DNA of 27,527 nucleotides, from positions 1-27,527 of the IMG/VR virus record IMGVR_UViG_3300008451_000405. The stretch is one strand, 5' to 3'. Shown here piece by piece: positions 1 to 6,230 of the stretch (position 1 is its first letter; every line of letters begins with the position of its first letter). Under the pieces are notes generated by a model that saw nothing but the letters and a program-made list of their open reading frames with translations, ran no database searches and was not told the origin of the DNA. Source of the stretch: a virus. The position numbers and the translations under genes were made by a program.

Positions 1-288
1 GATGCTGACGGCTGGCGAGGAGTTCGTTTGCAAAAGGTTAATCTTGCCGGTGGATTGAGTTATACATTTGCACAGGCAACCACTAAGCCAATTAATAGCA
101 GTGGCGGTTCAGCAATTGAAGATACAATCAATTGTACAGGTATTGTTTACCTAAATGCTGGCCATGATATTACGGACCAGTGGACCGGTGTTCGTGTTCA
201 AATTTATCAGAATAGTGGAGCCACAATGACATTTAGTCCGGCCAATTATTACGATTGTGTTGTGCAAATGACGAGGTGCGGAGCATGA
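1..288 (+). CDS. Tail-tip / receptor-binding protein, C-terminal part (joins 26163-27527)
   Basis: The frame is open from base 1 (DADGWRGVRLQKV...) and stops at 286-288, giving 95 residues with no start of its own. It is the C-terminal end of the gene that leaves the right edge at 27527: the right-hand gene ends on a complete codon and this piece begins on one, and the joined text ...SVSVTFPA+DADGWRGVRL reads naturally. The stretch resembles the last strands of a C1q/TNF-like jelly roll seen in phage tail-tip proteins (GIVYLNAGHDITDQWTGVRVQIYQ). The probable role is receptor binding at the tail tip. Function is inferred from fold-like pattern and position only. A separate gene starting at TTG 28 is unlikely because the frame is open upstream of it. 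Confidence 0.75.
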   Translation, partial: DADGWRGVRLQKVNLAGGLSYTFAQATTKPINSSGGSAIEDTINCTGIVYLNAGHDITDQWTGVRVQIYQNSGATMTFSPANYYDCVVQMTRCGA

Positions 289-473
289 CACGTAATCAAT
301 CTGACGAAATTATCAAGCGACTCGACCGTATCGAGCAGGACCTTGCTGATGTTAAGACTGAACTAGCCGAGACGAGGGGCGCGTACCGGCTAGGTAAGTT
401 CATCTTGGGGTTCTTATCGGTCGGTGGTGTCGGAGCAATCCTCATGTGGCTCACCGGCCAAGGTAGTAAATAA
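285..473 (+). CDS. XhlA-like membrane protein, holin candidate
   Basis: This is a 62-residue protein. Residues 1-38 are charged and heptad-like (IIKRLDRIEQDLADVKTELA), predicting a coiled coil. One hydrophobic segment (about 46-58, FILGFLSVGGVGAILMWL) follows, with a short polar tail. Coiled coil plus single membrane span is the layout of the Bacillus XhlA hemolysin/holin family. ATG 285 overlaps the preceding TGA (ATGA) and has GAGG about 9 bases upstream, so I prefer it over the in-frame start at 255. It opens the cassette that leads to the endolysin, which supports a lysis role, but sequence identity to XhlA was not tested. It could equally be a membrane anchor of unknown purpose. Confidence 0.7.
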   Translation: MTRNQSDEIIKRLDRIEQDLADVKTELAETRGAYRLGKFILGFLSVGGVGAILMWLTGQGSK

Positions 474-492
474 GGGGACGGAATGGAGCGCT

Positions 493-1626
493 ATGCGCCT
501 TAACCGCAACCTCATTATCTCTGCTTCGCTTATCTGGCTTATTGTGGCGGTGACGGCATGTGCCGTTATCGTCAAGCCAGTATCTGCGTCCGAGCCTGGA
601 CTGCAGATGACCGTCTACAACGGATTCTCAGACCCGAACTATCAGCCATGGGTTGATGCTCCAACCGAAGAGCCATGCTTTTCCGGCATCGTGAGCGACA
701 TCAATGCTGATTGGGGTGGCGGTCCGGCCGTAGAGTCATGCGACGCAGACTTCTTCCTAGTTCATTATTCTGGGTTCATCACTGTGCCAGAAACTGCAGC
801 CTATGAGTTTCTTGCACTCGTAGACGACGGATGGCACATGACTATCAACGGCCAACTCATCAATGACAACTGGGTCATGAAGGGATGTGGCGGTTGGTGG
901 AGTGGACCAAACGAAGGGTTCATCCAACTCGAAGCCGGTGTCTCTTATCCTCTCGACGCATGGATGTACGAGTGGGGCGGTGGAGCCTGTGCAATTCTAT
1001 GGTACGGCTCTCCAACAAATTATGGTGTGGTTCCGGCTGAATGGCTGACGACTACGCCGATTGAGCAGCCTGAGCCTTCGCCATCGGTTGAGCCTTCAGT
1101 TGAACCATCTGTCGAGCCAAGCGTGGAGCCAAGTATTGAACCAAGCCCAACGTTGGAGCCATCTCCAACACCAAGCGAGGAGCCAAGCCTTGAACCTTCC
1201 CCAACACCTTCACCAAGTCCTAGCCCGACTCCGGAGCCAACGCCAACAGCGCCACCTCCTCCGTCGCAAACACCTGACCCGACTCCCACACCCCAGCCGA
1301 CGCCCGAGCCGACGCTGGAACCAAGTCCTTCGCTGGAACCTTCCCCTACTCCTAATCCCAGCCCTGTACCTACTGACACACCTGAAGTAATCGTTATTGA
1401 CCCAGGTGCTGCTGCAGAGGCAGTGGCAGAGGCTGTTGGTGAGGCCGTAGCGGCAGTTGGTGAGGCGATTAGTGGTGCGGTTTCAAGGGTAGCGAACCTT
1501 GGAAAGGATTTATCACCTGAGGAAAAGAAGGCAGCCCAGCCCGTTGCTGTGGCAGTCATCATCTCACAAGTAGCGTCAGCCGCAGTTGCTGCCGCGACAC
1601 CTAAGTCTGGAGCCAACAAGAAATGA
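493..1626 (+). CDS. Secreted PA14-domain surface protein with Pro/Ser/Glu stalk
   Basis: A 377-residue protein begins with a basic N-region and a hydrophobic core (residues 7-22) followed by VTAC at 20-23, which fits a lipobox. Cleavage near VSA-SEP (about 31-34) by ordinary signal peptidase is the alternative. Residues about 37-175 look like a PA14 domain (YSGFITVPETAAYEF, LVDDGWHMTINGQ), a beta-barrel usually binding carbohydrate. A stalk of PSVEP / PSPTP repeats spans about 190-300. The C-terminus is Ala-rich and helical (AEAVAEAVGEAVAAVGEAI). The ATG at 493 has GGAG 5 bases upstream; the longer frame from 424 has no comparable site. The export signal inside a phage lysis cassette is odd. 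It may coat the infected cell or sit on virions. Confidence 0.75.
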   Translation: MRLNRNLIISASLIWLIVAVTACAVIVKPVSASEPGLQMTVYNGFSDPNYQPWVDAPTEEPCFSGIVSDINADWGGGPAVESCDADFFLVHYSGFITVPETAAYEFLALVDDGWHMTINGQLINDNWVMKGCGGWWSGPNEGFIQLEAGVSYPLDAWMYEWGGGACAILWYGSPTNYGVVPAEWLTTTPIEQPEPSPSVEPSVEPSVEPSVEPSIEPSPTLEPSPTPSEEPSLEPSPTPSPSPSPTPEPTPTAPPPPSQTPDPTPTPQPTPEPTLEPSPSLEPSPTPNPSPVPTDTPEVIVIDPGAAAEAVAEAVGEAVAAVGEAISGAVSRVANLGKDLSPEEKKAAQPVAVAVIISQVASAAVAAATPKSGANKK

Positions 1627-1796
1627 TTTCACGCATTATCAATGACCTAGTTTCCGGAGCGTGGACGGTTCTCGGACTTCTATTCGCTGTTGTCGTATTG
1701 CCGGAAGGCGAGACGCAATCAACCATGACCGCAATCTTCTGTGGTCTCATTATTGTCTGGCTCATTACTGGGCCACTTCGCTGGAGGGAAGAATGA
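1623..1796 (+). CDS. Two-TM small membrane protein, holin candidate
   Basis: This 57-residue protein has two hydrophobic spans (about 12-27, GAWTVLGLLFAVVVLP, and 35-51, TAIFCGLIIVWLITGPL) separated by a short polar turn (EGETQ), and a charged C-terminus (RWREE). Small size, two spans and position directly before the endolysin are typical of phage holins, which open the inner membrane for endolysin release or depolarise it. The ATG overlaps the upstream TGA (ATGA), and its own TGA overlaps the ATG of the endolysin, so translation is probably coupled. No family was recognised by sequence, so the holin assignment rests on topology and context. Confidence 0.65.
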   Translation: MISRIINDLVSGAWTVLGLLFAVVVLPEGETQSTMTAIFCGLIIVWLITGPLRWREE

Positions 1797-2986
1797 AATA
1801 TAAGGTCAAGTCACAACTTTACGCCGACGCAGAGGCGCAACTAAAAGGCTCTAAGCAGATTCTCGACGACTGCACTTGGTCATCTTGTGCAGCCGCAGTT
1901 TCATGGGCTTCTGGCTACGCCGTAGACTATACGGCAGCCGAAGGCGTGGCTGCATTTGAGGCTGCTACTGGCCGTAAGGATAAGCAAGGCGTCAGCGATG
2001 CTGGTGGCTCTTTGGCTGAGGCAGTCAAGGTCATCGCTAAACTCGGCGGTAAGGCTCGCTATGCCAAGTCATGGGACGACGCTGTTACTGCTGCAAAGCA
2101 GGGCGCTGCGCTTATGGTCTGGGTACAGCAGCCAATTGGCTATCCTGCCGATGTGAAGGTTAGTGCCTGGCACGACCGCTGGAAGAAGTGGTGGACCAAG
2201 ACTGACCCTGCGCATCTGAAGGCTGGCTACGGTCACATGACCAGCGCTGGCTACGACGATGTTGACGGATGGCAGTGGGCTTGCCCAACGCGAGACGAAA
2301 AGGTCGCTGCGGAGAAATACGGAGTTCCGGTGACAGAGGCGCAATTGCGCCAGATTGCCAACTCCAAGGTGCTTGCCAAGAAGGTCGCTGCAGACTACAA
2401 GTGCCTGCTTATCGTTACTTACCCAACAAGGGGGCGCGTAGACGCTCCGGAAACTCCTGTGAGGGTTCCGGAGGTACGTGAGGTGCAACCCCTCACCGCC
2501 TCCACCACTCCTGCTCCAGAGGCTCCTAAAACGCCCGTAGAGGCACCTAGGAAGCCCGTAGAGACGCGAAAAGATGATTCTGGTACCAAGACACCAGGCA
2601 TCACCGTAGACCTTTCTGCCTTTGAGGACGTCAACTGGGAGAAGGTCGGTAAGGACGCAATCAACACCCTTGGCCAAGCGGCTGAGGCATCAAAGAAAGA
2701 AAAGGGTATGTGGAACAAGTTTAAAACGTCCGTTCTCTGGCTTATTGCCAACACCGGCATTGACGAGATGGTGCTGGAGGCCGCACGTGCCTTCGTTGCT
2801 ACGTCTATCGCCGTCGCTCTCGGTCTCGGCATTCCGCTGCTGGATATCTCCGGCGGTGACTTCCGAACCGTTGTTTCGGCAGGCCTTGCTGCCTGTCTCC
2901 AAGTGATTGTTCGCGCCCTCAACCCTGAAGACGGCAAGTTTGGCGTCGGTAAGGCGAAGAAGGCTCGCGCAAACGAGGATAAGTAA
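1793..2986 (+). CDS. Endolysin: C39-like cysteine peptidase fused to r1t-type holin-like segment
   Basis: The protein has 397 residues in three parts. Residues about 1-215 resemble a papain/C39-like cysteine peptidase: Gln22, Cys27 (DDCTWSSCAAAVSW; Cys32 is the alternative nucleophile), His148 (GYGHMTSAGYDD) and Asp155/156, as in actinophage lysins that cut peptidoglycan stem peptides. Residues about 225-275 are a Pro/Ala/Glu linker. Residues about 325-397 contain two hydrophobic spans around LLDISGGDFRT and end in NPEDGKFGVGK, the pattern of r1t/phiLC3-type holins. ATG 1793 has a strong GGAGG 6 bases upstream and overlaps the preceding stop; the longer frame from 1661 is rejected. Substrate and cleavage site are unknown. 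The C-terminal part could simply anchor the enzyme. Confidence 0.75.
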   Translation: MKYKVKSQLYADAEAQLKGSKQILDDCTWSSCAAAVSWASGYAVDYTAAEGVAAFEAATGRKDKQGVSDAGGSLAEAVKVIAKLGGKARYAKSWDDAVTAAKQGAALMVWVQQPIGYPADVKVSAWHDRWKKWWTKTDPAHLKAGYGHMTSAGYDDVDGWQWACPTRDEKVAAEKYGVPVTEAQLRQIANSKVLAKKVAADYKCLLIVTYPTRGRVDAPETPVRVPEVREVQPLTASTTPAPEAPKTPVEAPRKPVETRKDDSGTKTPGITVDLSAFEDVNWEKVGKDAINTLGQAAEASKKEKGMWNKFKTSVLWLIANTGIDEMVLEAARAFVATSIAVALGLGIPLLDISGGDFRTVVSAGLAACLQVIVRALNPEDGKFGVGKAKKARANEDK

Positions 2987-2998
2987 TCAGGAGGGCTT

Positions 2999-3178
2999 AT
3001 GGCCCAAGAGATTGTCGCTCACTTTCCGGCAGCCGAAGGGCGCATGTCGCCACTCGACTGCCCGGTCTGTGGGTGTCCACAAGAGGACTGGGAACCTGAG
3101 GATATCGGAATGCTGCTCTGCCCACTATGCGTGAATACGCTCATGGTGCGTGCCGAGAAAGCGCCAGAGGACAATTAA
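2999..3178 (+). CDS. Small zinc-ribbon protein, function unknown
   Basis: A 59-residue protein has two paired cysteine knuckles: CPVCGC (about 21-26) and CPLC (about 42-45). The spacing fits a single zinc ribbon. The rest is acidic and has no membrane span. ATG 2999 follows AGGAGG with 5 bases between, an excellent ribosome site, and lies 12 bases after the endolysin stop, so it belongs to the same transcript. A hairpin-plus-T-run terminator follows at 3205-3226, making this the last gene of the late operon. Zinc binding is inferred from the cysteines; no biochemical role can be named. The frame is too short for many automated callers but is well supported here. Confidence 0.75.
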   Translation: MAQEIVAHFPAAEGRMSPLDCPVCGCPQEDWEPEDIGMLLCPLCVNTLMVRAEKAPEDN

Positions 3179-3204
3179 CATGGTCTGGGTCGTCTTCCTC
3201 CTGT

Positions 3205-3226
3205 GGCGGCCCGGACCGCCCTTTTT
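3205..3226 (+). terminator. Rho-independent terminator after the lysis cassette
   Basis: A GC-only stem GGCGG (3205-3209) pairs with CCGCC (3216-3220) across a 6-base loop, followed by CTTTTT. It lies after the last lysis-cassette gene and before the thioredoxin gene, where the late transcript would end. The stem is only 5 bp, so efficiency is uncertain. Confidence 0.55.
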
Positions 3227-3254
3227 GTCTCCATAGCAATGAAAGGCCACAGCA

Positions 3255-3515
3255 ATGGGTATGCCAACGATTACAGAATTCTACGCAACATGGTGTATCC
3301 CATGCAAGGCTCAGGACGCTGAACTAAAGCGCCTAGAGGCATTCCGCCCAGGCATCAAGATTGTCAAACTCGACATTGAGCAGCACCCAGATTTGGTCGC
3401 CAAGTATGAGATTCGGACGGTCCCATTCGTCATGTGCGAGAAGCCCGGAGAGGCACCCCTTGGACTGCCCGGACTGTCCACTGCGGAGCAAATTATTATG
3501 AAATTTGGCATTTAG
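3255..3515 (+). CDS. Thioredoxin-like protein
   Basis: An 86-residue thioredoxin/glutaredoxin-fold protein with the redox motif WCIPCK (Cys14, Cys17) after a beta strand (PTITEFYAT), and the cis-proline motif TVP at 55-57. It is shorter than bacterial thioredoxin (about 105), which is common for phage versions. It would reduce disulfides, for example recycling ribonucleotide reductase or acting as a cofactor, but no phage reductase is present to pair with. ATG 3255 has AAAGG about 9 bases upstream; ATG 3261 is a less well spaced alternative. A weak TGGC/GCCA hairpin followed by T5 (3506-3528) sits over its stop codon and may end transcription. Confidence 0.9.
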   Translation: MGMPTITEFYATWCIPCKAQDAELKRLEAFRPGIKIVKLDIEQHPDLVAKYEIRTVPFVMCEKPGEAPLGLPGLSTAEQIIMKFGI

Positions 3516-3543
3516 GGCCACTATTTTTCGGCATAACGCACAA

Positions 3544-3558
3544 TAACGGTTACGTTAC
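3544..3558. promoter_or_regulatory. Operator-like TAACG/CGTTA dyad
   Basis: TAACG (3544-3548) and CGTTA (3553-3557) form an inverted repeat across GTTA, and CGTTAC matches the half-site of the dyads at 3894 and 5008. It lies between the thioredoxin gene and the next small gene. A TATAAC at 3564-3569 could be a -10 box but has no convincing -35. Confidence 0.35.
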
Positions 3559-3582
3559 GTGCTTATAACTGAGGCCAATCTT

Positions 3583-3780
3583 ATGCAACCTGCACAATTG
3601 AGCACGAAATCGGACGATGACAAAAGTGCAAATCCGGTGGTATATAGTAGGAGGATAATTACATCAGACCCTGAATTGATGGTCAGAATTTGCCTCAACT
3701 GTGGGGCTGAAATGGACGACCGGAAATGCAAGTTGGTCTGCCCTTGTGGCTACTTTGCCTCCTGCTCTGACTACTATTAA
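3583..3780 (+). CDS. Small CxxC/CxC zinc-binding protein
   Basis: A 65-residue protein whose second half carries CLNCGAEMDDRKC and CPCGYFASC, a compact zinc-ribbon pattern often seen in small phage proteins; its role is unknown. ATG 3583 has GAGG 9 bases upstream and is my choice. GTG 3559 would add eight residues and would lie inside a possible operator. A third option is ATG 3679 (33 residues, only the zinc part): a perfect AGGAGG sits 24 bases before it, too far for normal initiation. The N-terminal half (STKSDDDKSANPVV) is low in conserved features, so the start is the uncertain point, not the gene itself. Confidence 0.65.
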   Translation: MQPAQLSTKSDDDKSANPVVYSRRIITSDPELMVRICLNCGAEMDDRKCKLVCPCGYFASCSDYY

Positions 3781-3802
3781 GGAAACTTAATCTGCAGAAA
3801 GT

Positions 3803-3827
3803 TGCAGAAATGGCCCATTTTCCTGCA
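3803..3827. promoter_or_regulatory. TGCAG...CTGCA inverted repeat in early intergenic region
   Basis: TGCAGAAATGG is followed directly by CCCATTTTCCTGCA, an imperfect inverted repeat of about 25 bases. TGCAGAAA is also directly repeated just upstream (3793-3800), and AATCTGCAG occurs at 3789-3797 and again at 3886-3894 overlapping the promoter start site. It could be a regulator-binding site or a weak hairpin ending the preceding gene; no T-run follows. Confidence 0.35.
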
Positions 3828-3855
3828 TATAGAGTAGGTGCAGATTCTGGGAACC

Positions 3856-3883
3856 TTGACGGTAGTCATAGCGTTGATATGAT
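3856..3883 (+). promoter_or_regulatory. Sigma-70 early promoter for the recombination/replication operon
   Basis: TTGACG (3856-3861) and TATGAT (3878-3883) are separated by 16 bases, with predicted transcription start near 3890. The exonuclease ATG is about 50 bases downstream. TACAAT at 3883-3888 is an alternative -10 but too far from the -35. A dyad follows immediately at 3894. Confidence 0.6.
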
Positions 3884-3893
3884 ACAATCTGCA

Positions 3894-3914
3894 GTAACGG
3901 CAAACGACCGTTAC
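3894..3914. promoter_or_regulatory. Operator candidate GTAACGG-N7-CCGTTAC
   Basis: A perfect 7-bp inverted repeat (3894-3900 and 3908-3914) lies at about +4 to +24 of the early promoter, where a bound repressor would block transcription. A nearly identical dyad with an 8-base spacer between the same half-sites lies at 5008-5029. No regulator protein could be matched to it. Confidence 0.5.
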
Positions 3915-3940
3915 GCATTGTAGAGAGACAGGAGAACCAG

Positions 3941-4879
3941 ATGGCAAAGCAATACGAGTTCATCAAAGCCGAGCAGGGAAGCCCAGAGTGGCTGGAACTG
4001 CGCAAGCATGGCATCGGCGCCTCAGACATTCCGGTCATCCTTGGCATGTCCAAGTACAAGACCCCGTATGAACTGTGGGCTGAGAAGACCGGCAAGGTCG
4101 AGCCAGAGCCAGCAGGAGAAGCCGCAGAGCGCGGTCATATCCTTGAAGACGCTGTAGCGACCTTCTACGAGAAGCGCACCAGCGCCAAGACACGTCGCTC
4201 AAATGGCATCTGCCGACTCAAAGAGCATCCATGGGCATTCTGCTCATTGGACCGCACCATTGAGGGCGAAGAAGGCCTTGTTGAGATTAAGACCTCAACC
4301 TCACGAGCATGGGAGTTGGACCCAGTTCCTGACTTCGTTCAGGCACAGGTTCAATACCAGATGCTGGTGACCGGCGCACCATGGGTAGATGTCGCAGCCC
4401 TTCTGGGCAGCCTCAACTTCCGCATTGAGCGCGTCTATGCCAACCAGATGGAGCAGGCAGTGATTTTCAATGCCGCGCAGAAGTTCTGGGAAGCGGTAGA
4501 GACGGATACGCCGCCAGCAATCCTTGGTCGAGATTCTGATGTCTTCGCCAAGGTTGTGCCACAGCAGCGTGGAGACATTCTGCAGGCGACGCCGGAGATT
4601 GAGATGGTGGCACAGGCCTATGCCGATGCTACCTATGAGGAAGACCTCAGCACCGAGCATCTGCGCAATCTCGCCATTGAGATGAAGCAGGCAATCGGCG
4701 ACGCCGAGGGAATCCGTGGCAATGGGTGGTCCGCCACCTGGAAGCAAAACAAGGACAGGGTGTCCGTTGACTGGAAGGCTGTATCCATGGCGCTTGGCGT
4801 TACGGATGCGCTTATTCAGCAGCACACCACAACTGAGCCTGGGGCGCGAGTCTTCAGGTTTAAGAAGCAGGAGAACTAA
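3941..4879 (+). CDS. YqaJ-family viral recombinase / lambda-type exonuclease
   Basis: A 312-residue protein of the YqaJ (lambda exonuclease) family. Visible motifs: EWLELRKHGIGASD (16-29), GHILED (65-70, Glu69), CSLD (Asp104) and LVEIKTS with Glu115 and Lys117, which together make the PD-(D/E)XK metal site. Family members chew 5' ends of double-stranded DNA to give 3' single strands for annealing recombination, helping make concatemers and repair breaks. ATG 3941 has AGGAG 8 bases upstream and is first in the operon after the early promoter. No RecT/Beta-type annealing protein is recognisable next to it; the zinc-finger protein that follows by 1 base is the only immediate partner. Confidence 0.9.
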   Translation: MAKQYEFIKAEQGSPEWLELRKHGIGASDIPVILGMSKYKTPYELWAEKTGKVEPEPAGEAAERGHILEDAVATFYEKRTSAKTRRSNGICRLKEHPWAFCSLDRTIEGEEGLVEIKTSTSRAWELDPVPDFVQAQVQYQMLVTGAPWVDVAALLGSLNFRIERVYANQMEQAVIFNAAQKFWEAVETDTPPAILGRDSDVFAKVVPQQRGDILQATPEIEMVAQAYADATYEEDLSTEHLRNLAIEMKQAIGDAEGIRGNGWSATWKQNKDRVSVDWKAVSMALGVTDALIQQHTTTEPGARVFRFKKQEN

Positions 4880-4880
4880 G

Positions 4881-5255
4881 ATGGCAAACGACTTTGAACT
4901 ACTGGTAAAGCGCATTGAGACCCTGGAAAGCCAGGTCATGAAACTCACCATGCAGATTGGTGAACCCTTGACGCCCACAACTGGGCATGCCAAGATTGAC
5001 CAGTCGAGTAACGGTTATGGTACCGTTACGGACACTGACACCTTTGCTGTGGAGGCAATGAAGTTCGCCAAGGAGCAGCAGGATGGCAGCGGAACCTGCC
5101 CGACTCACCGATACGAGTGGAAGTACCGCGAAGGCGGTATCTCTGCCAAGACCGGTAAGGAGTACAGCGGGTTCTGGAGTTGTGGCGGTAAGAATCCGGA
5201 CGGTTCTTATTGCAAGAATAAGCCCAGCATCGGCTGGGTCAATAGCCAGCGATAG
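4881..5255 (+). CDS. Coiled-coil / zinc-finger protein in recombination operon
   Basis: A 124-residue protein. The N-terminus (about 5-28, FELLVKRIETLESQVMKLTM) is a coiled coil; the middle is Thr/Gly-rich and disordered-looking; the C-terminus (about 73-115) holds a Cys/His set (CPTH, WSCGG, SYCKN) consistent with a zinc finger. Such proteins are common beside YqaJ exonucleases, and a role in DNA binding or annealing is plausible but not shown. ATG 4881 starts 1 base after the exonuclease stop, with AGGAG 8 bases upstream; the longer frame from 4716 is a shadow. A GTAACGGT...ACCGTTAC dyad lies within the coding sequence at 5008-5029. Confidence 0.7.
   Translation: MANDFELLVKRIETLESQVMKLTMQIGEPLTPTTGHAKIDQSSNGYGTVTDTDTFAVEAMKFAKEQQDGSGTCPTHRYEWKYREGGISAKTGKEYSGFWSCGGKNPDGSYCKNKPSIGWVNSQR
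5008..5029. promoter_or_regulatory. Second operator-like dyad GTAACGGT-N6-ACCGTTAC
   Basis: An 8-bp perfect inverted repeat inside a coding sequence, with the same half-site as the dyad at the early promoter (3894-3914). Recurrence of one long half-site in two dyads suggests binding by one protein; the intragenic copy could act as an auxiliary operator. Confidence 0.4.
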
Positions 5256-5277
5256 GCTGGAGAAATAGAGGGCTAAC

Positions 5278-6069
5278 ATGAGCGCAACATCGTGGATTCG
5301 AGTGTCAGTGGATATGGCCGTTGACGCTAAGATTTTGGAACTGACCTACGCAGCGCGCTGGTCGTACATTGAAGTTCTTATTGCTGCAAAGCGCTACTAC
5401 AACGGTGGTCGCTTTGAGAGCCGCAAGGTCATGGCGACCTGCGTTGACCCTAATGCCATGCGGCATGTGGACTCACTGCTGAAGGTTGGCCTGCTTGCCC
5501 AGGACGACGACGGAGCAATCCTCGTCCTAAACTGGGACAAGTACCAGACTGACCCAACTGGCAAGGAGCGCCAGAAGCGTCACCGTGACAAGGTCAAGGC
5601 GGAGAAGGTCAATCGGGACATGTATGTCATCGGTTCACCTGAGAATGAGGCGGCTATTGCTGCTGGTATTTTGCCTCCGGATTTCAACGAACCGGCAACG
5701 AAGTTCCAACGAACTTCAGACGAAGTTGCAACGGAGTTGGAACGGAATCGGAACGAAACCGTTGTGACTTCGTATGAACCTCGTAATGAGTCGAGCGTAA
5801 AAACACCAGAAGTAACGGTGACGTCACGCCAAGAGACTAAGACAGAGACTAAGACAGAGACAAAGACAAATAATCTCTCTCTTACTCTCTCTTTGGAAGA
5901 ACGGCTTAACCAGAGCCAGTACTACCAAGCACTCAACGACGATGAGAAGCGAACCTTCAAGGAGCGAATGCTGGACGTAGAGCGTCGCAAGGAAGAGGTG
6001 TTTGCTCGTAGGGAGCGCTCTGGTCTCCGACCAATCTCCCTCCAGGACATCGTCAAGGGAGCCAAGTGA
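5278..6069 (+). CDS. Phage replication initiator (DnaD/replisome-organiser-like)
   Basis: A 263-residue protein. Residues about 1-90 look like the winged-helix N-terminus of phage replisome organisers (SWIRVSVDMAVDAKILEL, VDSLLKVGLL, ILVLNWDKYQ), followed by a basic stretch (KERQKRHRDKVKAEK), a disordered middle (ETKTETKTETKT) and a charged helical C-terminus (DDEKRTFKERMLDVERRKEE). It would bind the origin and recruit host helicase; no phage helicase or polymerase is present. The gene contains seven tandem 11-bp repeats (5685-5761) and an asymmetric purine/pyrimidine tract, like lambda O with its internal origin. ATG 5278 follows a short gap after the zinc-finger gene. Fold assignment is by pattern, not search. 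Confidence 0.7.
   Translation: MSATSWIRVSVDMAVDAKILELTYAARWSYIEVLIAAKRYYNGGRFESRKVMATCVDPNAMRHVDSLLKVGLLAQDDDGAILVLNWDKYQTDPTGKERQKRHRDKVKAEKVNRDMYVIGSPENEAAIAAGILPPDFNEPATKFQRTSDEVATELERNRNETVVTSYEPRNESSVKTPEVTVTSRQETKTETKTETKTNNLSLTLSLEERLNQSQYYQALNDDEKRTFKERMLDVERRKEEVFARRERSGLRPISLQDIVKGAK
5685..5761. repeat. Seven tandem 11-bp iterons, probable replication origin
   Basis: Consecutive 11-base units in exact register: CAACGAACCGG, CAACGAAGTTC, CAACGAACTTC, AGACGAAGTTG, CAACGGAGTTG, GAACGGAATCG, GAACGAAACCG. Consensus CAACGAA(G/C)TT(C/G), with ACGRA nearly invariant. Eleven is not a multiple of three, so the encoded protein shows no repeat; the pattern exists at DNA level, one unit per helical turn, as expected for initiator-binding iterons. 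Confidence 0.6.
5833..5894. repeat. GAGACTAAGACA x3 and pyrimidine tract beside the iterons
   Basis: Three 12-base repeats (GAGACTAAGACA at 5833 and 5845, GAGACAAAGACA at 5857) form a purine-rich strand, followed by AAATAAT and a CT-rich run to 5894. Purine tract next to pyrimidine tract is a plausible DNA-unwinding element. The 12-base unit also encodes ETKT repeats, so protein-level slippage is an alternative cause. Confidence 0.45.
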
Positions 6070-6230
6070 TGAGCGACAACGTTGCAGATTCGCAAAGTGT
6101 TGCGGAAGACTTGACAGTGGTGGATATTAGTGAGGACATGGTGCCGTTGGTGTTTGAGATTGACGGTGTACTGCATGTCGTGAGCATTGAAGCCGACCTT
6201 CTGGTCGGAGAAGCAGGAGAAGACGAATGA
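6069..6230 (+). CDS. Small acidic protein, function unknown
   Basis: A 53-residue, strongly acidic protein (MSDNVADSQSVAEDL..., ending VGEAGEDE) with one hydrophobic beta-like middle (VPLVFEIDGVLHVVSIEADLL). No membrane span, cysteine or known motif. ATG 6069 overlaps the replication initiator stop (TGATG) and its own TGA overlaps the next ATG (ATGA), so it is coupled to both neighbours and is very likely translated. Acidic mini-proteins beside replication genes can be DNA mimics or inhibitors of host enzymes, but nothing in the sequence proves this. I do not recognise the family. Confidence 0.6.
   Translation: MSDNVADSQSVAEDLTVVDISEDMVPLVFEIDGVLHVVSIEADLLVGEAGEDE

Noticed and set aside
1020-1619. 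Long minus-strand open frame (199 codons) rich in Gly/Val/Ser
   Set aside because: It mirrors the PSVEP/PSPTP repeat of the + strand PA14 gene; low-complexity codons avoid stops on both strands and there is no ribosome site.
3180-3236. 18-codon frame MVWVVFLLWRPGPPFLSP
   Set aside because: It overlaps the terminator hairpin and has no ribosome site; kept only as the terminator.
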